A DNA stretch of 64,000 nucleotides from Sabellastarte sp. h YS-2021 (taxonomy: Eukaryota; Annelida; Polychaeta; Sabellida; Sabellidae): positions 24,921,464 to 24,985,463 of the forward strand of contig OZ024929.1 in the NCBI GenBank assembly GCA_964017235.1, in the 5' to 3' direction. The translations under genes were made by a program, and so were the position numbers. Shown here piece after piece: positions 56,148 through 64,000 of the stretch. The notes under the pieces were generated by a model, which was not told the DNA's origin, did not search any database, and worked only from the letters and a program-made list of their open reading frames with translations. Numbering within the stretch: position 1 is the stretch's first letter; each line of letters opens with the position of its first letter.

Positions 56148-56673
56148 CATGAACACAAATGAAGACATGATTTTTATCTTCTTTGTCATCAACTTGTAAA
56201 TAATTTGTAGTGTGTGTAAGTTTTTTTCTTTTGGTTTGTCAGTTGAGTGAACATATGTTATTTCATGTTTGTCACATTTGTAATTTTTTGTACTTGTGCA
56301 CCTTGAGTGCGAGAATTAAATAAATAAATAAATAAAATAAATAAGAACAAGGATGCAGTTTACCATATAGTGCCCTTGTCAGACCCACATATAACCCATA
56401 TACAGAGCCCATACTGGTCCCATCACCAAACCATTTGCAAAAACCATCTGGGCCCCATGTTCAAATTACAAGTTGGGCCCATGTGGGACCCATTTATTTC
56501 ACAATAAAGGCCCCATATGGGGCCCATATATGACCCTTATTGATAAACCATATTGGTCCCATCAGAAAACCGTTTGCAAAAACTTACTGGGGCCCATATA
56601 GGGCGCCCACAAAGGCCTCATATAAGAACCCATTTGGGACCCTTGTTGGTCTCATATGTAGTGCTGGCTGGGG

Positions 56674-57452
56674 AGGAATGTCTTCTATTTTTGTTTAAAA
56701 GATGACAGAGAAACTGCTGTTGGGATGTTCTCAGGGAGCTCATACAGGGTAAATGTAAGTGCATGGGTTTTCATTCCTCTTCTAACAATGAGTCAGATAT
56801 AATTGTTGCTGCTAAACAATGATAATGTCCCTCCTTAATTTAGTATCGGTTTTGTCAAACTAACTGCACACGAAACTCATTTAACACAACACTAGAGGCT
56901 ACATTTATAAAGAAGTTTAGAGCTGAGCCAAAACTTGGATTAAAATTTACAAAGAAATAGCTTCGTTGATCTTTTGATTAAATTAATAATCACAAAGTTA
57001 AGCAAAATTTTTTGTTAATTTTAGCAAATTCAGTTATATTTAAGCCAAAATTTAATCCATTAGTGCATTAAAGTTACCCCAGAAACTTGCTTACCTTTTC
57101 TATGAACACTAACCTAAATCTGAATCTAATGTTTTGGTTAATTTAAGGTAGTTTTTTTCCTCATCTTTCAGAAATCCCTTTCGCGAACACGGTCTCACCC
57201 CTGTGGCATTATGAAAAGAACCGTGTGTATAGCTTACTTTCATAATAACTCTATGTAACTATATTTTTAATATCGTTGTCTAATTTCAATGATGCATTAA
57301 AGTAAAAAAAAATAATCTTTGAAGGATGAATTGAGGAAAGTTATGTATCTATAAAACGTATACTTTCTTTGCGTTACAAAATATTAGTGTTGATCACAAC
57401 ATGAATGTAATTCATGATGATATTTTAATTTTATTAACATAGGAATTTTAAA
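56674..57452. other. upstream flank of SZRD1, nothing recognised
   Basis: AT-rich; would contain the SZRD1 promoter and 5' UTR. A splice acceptor-like tattaacatag ends at about 57442, so the 5' UTR may be spliced. No promoter motif stands out. Confidence 0.4.
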
Positions 57453-57503
57453 ATGGCGGATGACGAGGTGTTGGAAACTTGGGAAGACCTCGAGGACAGT
57501 GGA
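57453..57503 (+). CDS. SZRD1: SUZ domain-containing protein 1, exon 1 (partial gene)
   Basis: ATG GCG GAT starts a 17-codon exon, MADDEVLETWEDLEDSG, ending at a gtatgt donor (57504) in phase 0. It matches the N-terminus of animal SZRD1 (acidic, M-x-D-E-V-x-E-S/T-W-E pattern, then DSG), a small putative RNA-binding protein. The SUZ-containing exons are not found downstream to 64000, implying an intron over 6.4 kb. The match rests on only 17 residues. Confidence 0.65.
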
Positions 57504-57804
57504 GTATGTGCATTATTTTTTTCACTCAAGAAGATATCTTATATGTAAAATGTATTTGTATATTGGCAGCATTAAATGTATTTATTTGCGGTCTCTAGTT
57601 ATGGTTGAAAACTTGAAATATTGTATTATCGCTCAGTATTTTTATCGAGTTTTGTCAAATCCCTGTGATTCATGGGCCCTATATCACTTGTTTCTTTGGA
57701 TATATGGCCGCCTATGTATACATTTTCAAAAAAGCAAAATGATTCGTTGAAGTTGCTAGTTTCAAAATGAATGACAACCTTGTGGTTAATATTTTGATTT
57801 TATT

Positions 57805-57920
57805 TTCGAATAGTGGCATATTCTACCAGTAAACGCCAGTGCTGATGTTAATCTTTGAATTTAATTTATATTTACAGCTTTATATTTTATTCTTCTCACA
57901 TCAGATTGTCAATGATACTT
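57805..57920 (+). repeat. dispersed repeat, inverted partner of 46870-47035
   Basis: attctaccagtaaacgccag and acagctttatattttattct pair, inverted, with TTC36 intron 1 sequence. Sits in the first intron of the SZRD1 candidate. Confidence 0.65.
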
Positions 57921-60900
57921 CCTCCCGCCGTAACTTGGCACAACTTGGACACAAAAACTTTATTTTTGCTTGTTTTAAGTGTAGTTTCGGGGATTTCTTT
58001 TTACGCAGTGGTTAAATCACGGGATGTCCCGATATGTAACTTTCTGGCTATATGTCGGGAACTGATTTTATTGGTTGATTTTTTATTGTTAGTTTCTGTA
58101 TGCTACTGCCGTGAATTCTCGAGTTTAAAGTATTTGATATTTTATTGAAGCTTCCATTTTACAAAATATTGTTCGAAAACCCTGGGAAATCCTTTGACGG
58201 GACATTCTAAAACTCGGACTTCTGTCGAACTTGGAATTCTACTTGGACTAAGCGGCGATAGCGGCGATGGGATGGAGGGGGGGGGCAGCGGCGATGGGAT
58301 ATTGGGAGGGTGGGGGAGGGGCTGTGTTATGCATTAATTCAGCCAATCAAATGCATAAGGGGTTATATAGGTGTTTTCTGTTGAAATATCCAAAAAAATA
58401 CCTGCCTCCCCCAACACCCCCTCCCCATTTCCAAGTTGGACAGAAATAAAGGCGATCGCCGCTTGTGGCTGTTAATTGAGGAAACATGAGGCTCTAGGTG
58501 GGGGTTTTCTAGAAATATTTAATATACTGACACAGATTACATCGTGGATTTGTACATCAAATGTTAATGAGGAAAGATGAGGCTCCAGATGGGGGCTTTC
58601 CTGTAAGAAATATATAATAAACTGACAGAGATCACAGATTTCCTGCAATATTTTACAAATAAAAAGACATCACAGCCATCGCCGCTTGCCTTGGACAATA
58701 AACTGCTGGCCAACTACCCTTCCTCTTGACGTCCCCCAACACCCCCTCCCCATTTCCAAGTTGGACAGAAATAAAGGCGATCGCTGCTTGTGGCTGTTAA
58801 TTGAGGAAACATGAGGCTCCAGGTGGGGGTTTTCTAGAAATATTTAATAAACTGACACAGATCAGCTCGTGGATTTGTACGTCATCGAGTGAGTGATTTA
58901 AATTCGCCAGTTTTTTGGCAATTTTAGTTCTGCTACATCAAGTCCCAATTTTTTTTTCAATTTTTTGTTTTAATAAATATGGCCCATCCCTCTATTATCC
59001 AAAACTGAAGAAAAAATTTATTTCACCTGGACATAGGCTCACTCAGAGAGCTGTTATTATTTCATACAAAAATATCTATTACTTATGAAAATGGATGTAA
59101 ATTCGCCGTTTACTGGAAAAACTGTTTTTCAACCATAATACTTACCATACTGTGAAAAATTTAAGCTAAATAATTATTTTACATATTTTCTAACCAAACA
59201 TTGTCATTAACATAAATGCAAATTTCCAAAAGCTTGTCCCAGAGAACTTGAAAATGTTGGTTGGTATTTGTTAAAAACTGCACAATTTTCACTCTTTAAA
59301 ATCACTTGTAAAAAAGTATCTTTCAGAAATATGCTTAATACTGTGAAAATATATAAAGTTGGATGATAAAATCTTGCAGGGCAATAGATCTGCATTTTAT
59401 CTATATATATTTAACAAAATTATGAAATGTTTCCCATATATCTGCTGTAAAATTTATAAAAACCAAAAAGTGGCGAATTTACATCCAATGGCGAATTTAC
59501 ATCACTTGCTCTATGTTAATAAAGAAAGATGAGGCTCCAGATGGGGGCTTTCCTGCAAGATTTCACAAATTAAAATTGTTTTTTCTAAAAATATATAATA
59601 AACTGACAGAGATCACCTCCTGAAACATTTTACATTTTACAAATAAAAGACATCACAGCCATCACAGGGTGAGGTGCGGTGACAGTAAAATATTGCTGGA
59701 TTATATATTCGTAAAATATGGTTAGAATCTACAACTACCAGCATTTGATATTTTATTTGTTTTAAATATTGAATATTGACATCCCCCAACACCCCCTCCC
59801 CATTTCCAAGTTGGACAGAAATAAATCGCCGCTTGTGGCTCTTAATTATATATTTGTAAAATATTGTTAGAAACCCCATCGTAGCCTCACGTTTTCATCA
59901 CTCTGTGGGTGTACAAGTACCAGCATTTGATATTTTATTTGTTTTAAATATTTCGTGAAGGCAGCATTAGGTGCTGCGACAGTAAAGTATTGCTGGATTA
60001 TATATTTGTAAAATATTGTTAGAAACCCCATCGTAGCCTCACGTTTTCATCACTCTGTGGATGTACAAGTGCCAGTATTTGATATTTTTTATTTGTTTTA
60101 TTTTCCATTCCCCCCCCCCCCCCCATCGCCACTATCGCCACATTACTTGGACTGTCACCACTATCGCCGCTGGCCATCTACCCCTCCTCATTTCTTCTCA
60201 ATTAAAATTAACGTCGCCGCTATCAGTCCGATAAAGAACCATTGTTATTAAATATTTTTACTTCCGTTTTGTGCCAATTTGAGGCAACTTTTAGGAAGTA
60301 CCTCCTTTGACCCCCATATCTTCTCATGAATATTAATGAGTTGATGCTGCTGCCAGGAATTCTCAAGTGTGAGGTATTTGATCTTCATTGAAGCGTCCAT
60401 TTTACAAAATATTGTTAGAAAACCCCTTGAAATACTTGACCTCATATCTTCTCATGAATATTAATGAGTTGGTGCTACTGCCGTGATTTCCAAACCCACT
60501 CAAAACACTTACATCTGTGAATATTTATATTTCTGTGACACAAGCCTATTTATTTCCGTTCACGGGTCCGTGACACTAGCCACTATGAATATAAAATTGC
60601 TACAAAATACGGGAAATCCATCACCTCATAATTCTCATGAATATTATTGAGTTGGCTGTGAATTCTTTGAGTTTAAAATATTTGATATAAAGCTCTTCCC
60701 TAGATGAAGCTCTTCCCGGTTCTCACGATTTAGCACTTCCCGACATATAGCCAATATGTTACATATCGGGACGTCCCGGGACACAACCTCGCCGTTCTTT
60801 ATATTAAAATATGAATTGACACAAGCACAAGTTATTAAACTATTTTACTAACACCCAATCAAAACAATAAACCTTTTATAATCGTTTTTAAGGGGTGATA

Positions 60901-61090
60901 ATATAATTTCTACATGAAATCAGCACCTCAAATTGGCATAATTTGCATACGGAAATTGACGAAAGTAATTAAATTATTTCTGTTGTCACTTCCACTTCCT
61001 TATTTGTGAAGCGAAATGCGTAAGTGTGGGCGATAAAGAACCATTGTTATTAAATATTTTTACTTCCGTTTTGTGCCAATTTGAGGCGTG
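57921..61090. repeat. mosaic of duplicated non-coding segments
   Basis: Repeated blocks: cccccaacaccccctcccca with ttggacagaaataaa at about 58408, 58732 and 59782; catcgtagcctcacgttttc at about 59878 and 60028; aaagaaccattgttattaaa at 60233 and 61035; catgaatattaatgagttg at about 60327 and 60452; ttttacaaaatattgtt at about 58157 and 60401. Short G-rich and C-rich runs (58270-58320, 60108-60124). No gene recognised; intronic to SZRD1 if that gene is real. Confidence 0.75.
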
Positions 61091-63180
61091 TGCCATTATA
61101 TGGCGCCAAGCAGTATACATCACAATTTATAACTGGTACATTTTGTTATGTTTGTTTCAGAGCTTGATATTTTACACTGTGGTTAAATCTGGGGAAGTTT
61201 CAATGTGTATATGTTTGGTTAAATGTCAGGAAATCACATGATTGGATGATTTTTCACGATCGGGAACTCATAATTAATATATAGGCAAACAGGAAAAGTC
61301 AATTGATTTTCCTCTAATGCACGTGAAAAAAAAGGAATATTTAATGTATATTTAGTACATTTACAATGACATTTGCACATATTACTCCCCATAAAGCATG
61401 CAAGTAATACTTACTGTTCAATTACATCCCAATATCTGATTATATGCTCAAGCCCACAACACAAAAGCATGCACTCAGTTGATTGGACTTCTGAGTTTTG
61501 ATTGGAGTTTTGAGTTTAATAGAATTAGCCACAGGCACATAACAATGGAGGCATCATATGTCACAATTGTCTAGGCTCTGATGGTGTAACTGCATTTGCT
61601 GGTTAATTGCATTAATACTTGATGGGTTGTTGAGTGTCACATATATTAACCAATTAATTGGTAGCTTTGTGTCACAGGTTGGCACATGCATGAGTGATGC
61701 TGAACTTTCTTGAATGGAATTAATTGATGGGCCTGTCTATGAATGGACCCACTTTCTTCACCAAGTCATCAGTTGCCTTGTGTAACAAAGTCCAGTATCA
61801 TCTACTGGAATATTCTTTTGTGATGATTATTGGTGATTGTTGGGGATTAAGAGTGAGTTCTGTAATCAGAGTATTTTAAATAGAAGAGCTTTAATTACAG
61901 CTAGTGTTGTGATTGGTGTTAAATAATGTGTTTATTAGTGTATTATTGTCTAGGATAAAATTCAGAGCCTCAATAAGAGGGCTGTGATAATTGTTTATAT
62001 AGCAGAACTTCACTGCATATAGCATAATATCAGGACATGAAGCCGAACTTCCCTGAATATAGCATATAGCAGAACTTCCCTGAATATAACATAACTTCCC
62101 TGGCAAAACATCCAGAAAGGTGTCATACACTGTGCTGAGGTTTTTATAACTGCTTACAAAAGTGTCACAAATTACTGGTTTTTTTTTCAACATAAATACT
62201 CTCAGTAGGTCCACCAAAGGAAAGCGAGGACGTTAAGTGTAAAATTTATGAATTGAACAGTTTCACCCTAATCTCTATTATATGTCAATTCATTTTAACA
62301 TAATCTTTAATCTTCTCAAAATAAAAAGGGTTTCCTGGGATATAAAGGACTTCCCGAAACAATATTTCCTGTAATTTAGCAATTCCCGTCATTTTACCAA
62401 AATGATAGATCTCTGGACGTACTGGTACTCCACCTTTCCCTATAGTTTAACACTTTATCTCTGTTATCGGCTGTTTCACCACAAACCGGAAGTACCAGTG
62501 AACGCCCATTTTGTAGATATATGGAAGCATTTGTCCTTGACCTATAACAATGAAATATAAGGCGGGCATTCAGTGGTAGGTGGGCACATACTGGTACCAA
62601 GTCACTAACAGGTTTAGATTTAGTTCTGAAACTTAGAAATGTCTCAGTACGCATTACCTCCCCAGAACCCTGGGCGTCATACATTTTGACAATATACCTC
62701 TACTAATAGCCATTTTTTCTGCAGCACAGAAATACCAGTGAATGCCAGTTTTGTTTATGGGGTTTTTCCACTGGAGCCGACCTGTTGGTAACTAAGGATT
62801 TTTTAAGGGTCGAGTGTAATGTTTTCATAGTCAGTAAGGGTCGGTAGTATTTTCCAGCCTTGTCGGGGTGGATCGGCAAAATACCAAACATGTTTGATAT
62901 TTCACCGACCCTCCGCGACTCTTGTTCCCGACTTTGGCTCCGCCCCCTGGTAACAGGCTTGTCCTAGTCTCTCCCCATCTTGTACTAATCACTTCCAGTG
63001 TAGTCTTATCACTTCCAGTCTTGTCCTATCATGAAACCGGCTTGTCTTTTGTCACTTTAGTAGTGCTCATATGCGGTCCATTTCCAGCATGATGTAAGAT
63101 GAAAAATATGACCAAGAATTATGTCAAGAATGACAAAAAACAGTGCATGTAATCATAATTTTGAAGTTAACAGATAGAAA
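61091..63180. other. no gene recognised
   Basis: AT-rich. Contains a short repeat of gaacttccctgaatata at about 62045-62100 and a segment 62480-62760 with two copies of agtaccagtgaacgcc-like sequence (62493 and about 62731). Nothing resembling an SZRD1 exon was found. Confidence 0.4.
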
Positions 63181-63264
63181 AAGTCAACATGTATGCTGCA
63201 AATAATTGAGAAACCTGAAAAAGTGTTTTTATTTGGTCACATAAGAATCAAATTCTCATCCAAT

Positions 63265-63955
63265 TTCAACAGAGCAATTTCTGGGGAAAAGGAGGATGAA
63301 GTGTTGACCAAGCAACAAATCAAGAAAATTAGGTCAGGGACAGTAGAAAACCTATTTGGATCACATGATAATTTTTCTCACTGTAAAACCCACAAGCAAT
63401 TTCTGAGAAAAAGAGGGATCAAGTGTCGACCAATCAACAAATCTGAAACTATGTCAACAGTAAATATTTGGTTCGCATCACATGACCAGAACTACAGGAT
63501 GTTTACCTTCACGTCCAGAATGGGGTCTTCCCCAGAGGCTCGAAATTATTTGGTGTAAATATGTAGAGAAATTGAAGGGGTCTTTCCCAGAGGTCCAAAA
63601 TTGGAGTGTAAAAGCCAGCAACAAGCAAGAGAGCCTTCATTGTCAAGTGAAATATTGTCAGAAGTACATCTCCCTCTGCTTGTTTAAACAGAAAGTAACT
63701 TTTTTTTTATAAAAATTTTCTAAAAAGTTAAAAAGTGGCTTTTTCGGTCATAATCTGAAGCAGAAATACATTGATTTATTTCTTATATAATATAAAGGCA
63801 GAAAAGTGAAAACTGTAATTAAAATAACAAAAATGTCAATTTGGACCTTCTTGTCACATGAGGGGATCCAAATATTCAGCCTTGACCAAGTTTTCGATTT
63901 GTTTATTGGTCGAGACTTGATCCTCATTTTTCCCAGAAATTCATCAAAAACTGTA
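63265..63955. repeat. repeat with direct and inverted copies (~60 bp)
   Basis: gagcaatttctggggaaaa...gttgaccaagcaacaaatc (about 63270) recurs at about 63397, spacing ~125, and occurs inverted at about 63890-63950 (gatttgtttattggtcgaga, tttttcccagaaattc). Looks like an element with inverted ends. The 121-codon frame through the direct copies is not a gene. Confidence 0.6.
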
Positions 63956-64000
63956 ATGGCAATACTGATTGCAAGTCTGGTCGTGATGATTCTGTATATT

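Larger units (their letters stand above)
50871..56343 (+). mobile_element. outer non-LTR retrotransposon (LINE), split by another LINE
   Basis: ORF1 remnant (50871-51428), ORF2 endonuclease and RT start (51454-53230), RT remainder (54924-56147), 3' UTR and an (aaat)n tail at 56318-56343. An antisense LINE interrupts it inside RT. Clade not certain; it resembles CR1/RTE-X/Jockey-type elements with an APE endonuclease. The 5' end and target duplication were not found. Confidence 0.85.
49381..56673. mobile_element. probable DNA element with CCCAGC...GCTGGG ends, hosting LINEs
   Basis: The left end cccagcaagcatgatcatat and the right end (catatgtagtgctggctggg) are imperfect inverted repeats. Both subterminal zones (49381-49500, 56350-56660) are rich in the palindromic phrase ggcccatatgggcc-like and ttggtcccat. 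The two zones are separated by the LINE nest. No transposase or confirmed target duplication, so boundaries and class are tentative. Confidence 0.5.

Noticed and set aside
63193..63558. 121-codon frame as a gene
   Set aside because: It spans two direct copies of a ~125 bp repeat and has no family resemblance; an inverted copy lies nearby.

Overview
This is a gene-poor, repeat-rich piece of an animal nuclear genome. The host genes are split by GT-AG introns and resemble metazoan proteins, and most of the window is transposable elements and short-period tandem repeats. The repeat mix (a Gmr1-like Ty3/gypsy element, DIRS relics, several LINE groups, a tRNA-derived SINE, Mutator-like and fold-back elements, and 130-170 bp tandem arrays) suits a marine invertebrate. 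I favour a lophotrochozoan such as a mollusc, but the window does not prove this; Gmr1-like elements were first described from deuterostomes.

Host genes. (1) 1293-16771 (+): the last six coding exons of mitochondrial RNA polymerase (POLRMT), from the residues before the motif C region to the terminal YFFS and stop. The rest of the gene lies upstream of the window. (2) 39015-47367 (-): a complete four-exon TTC36 gene, 187 aa. (3) 57453-57503 (+): first coding exon of a likely SZRD1 gene; the remaining exons are not visible and probably lie beyond 64000.

Region by region. 0-16.8 kb: POLRMT introns hold a 327 bp inverted-repeat element, a fold-back element carrying a 169 bp satellite array, a LINE fragment and, in the last intron, a near-intact 7.1 kb LTR retrotransposon on the minus strand. 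17-27 kb: no recognisable gene; tandem repeats, palindromes and a 2.3 kb satellite array. 27-33 kb: two decayed DIRS-type retroelements and minisatellites. 34-38.5 kb: a 5S rRNA-derived relic, a second fold-back copy, and a 5'-truncated L1-type LINE inserted in a satellite with a 15 bp target duplication. 39-47 kb: TTC36, whose third intron contains 4.6 kb of two satellite families. 48-57 kb: a SINE inside a SINE, a Mutator-like MITE, and a nest of a LINE inside a LINE inside a probable DNA element. 57-64 kb: start of SZRD1 and a mosaic of duplicated non-coding segments.

Most notable: the LTR element encodes Gag, protease, integrase, reverse transcriptase, RNase H in that order. Integrase precedes reverse transcriptase, the reverse of normal Ty3/gypsy elements, and the Gag contains a SCAN-like capsid region. 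Also striking: satellite families occur as pairs of arrays in opposite orientation tens of kilobases apart.
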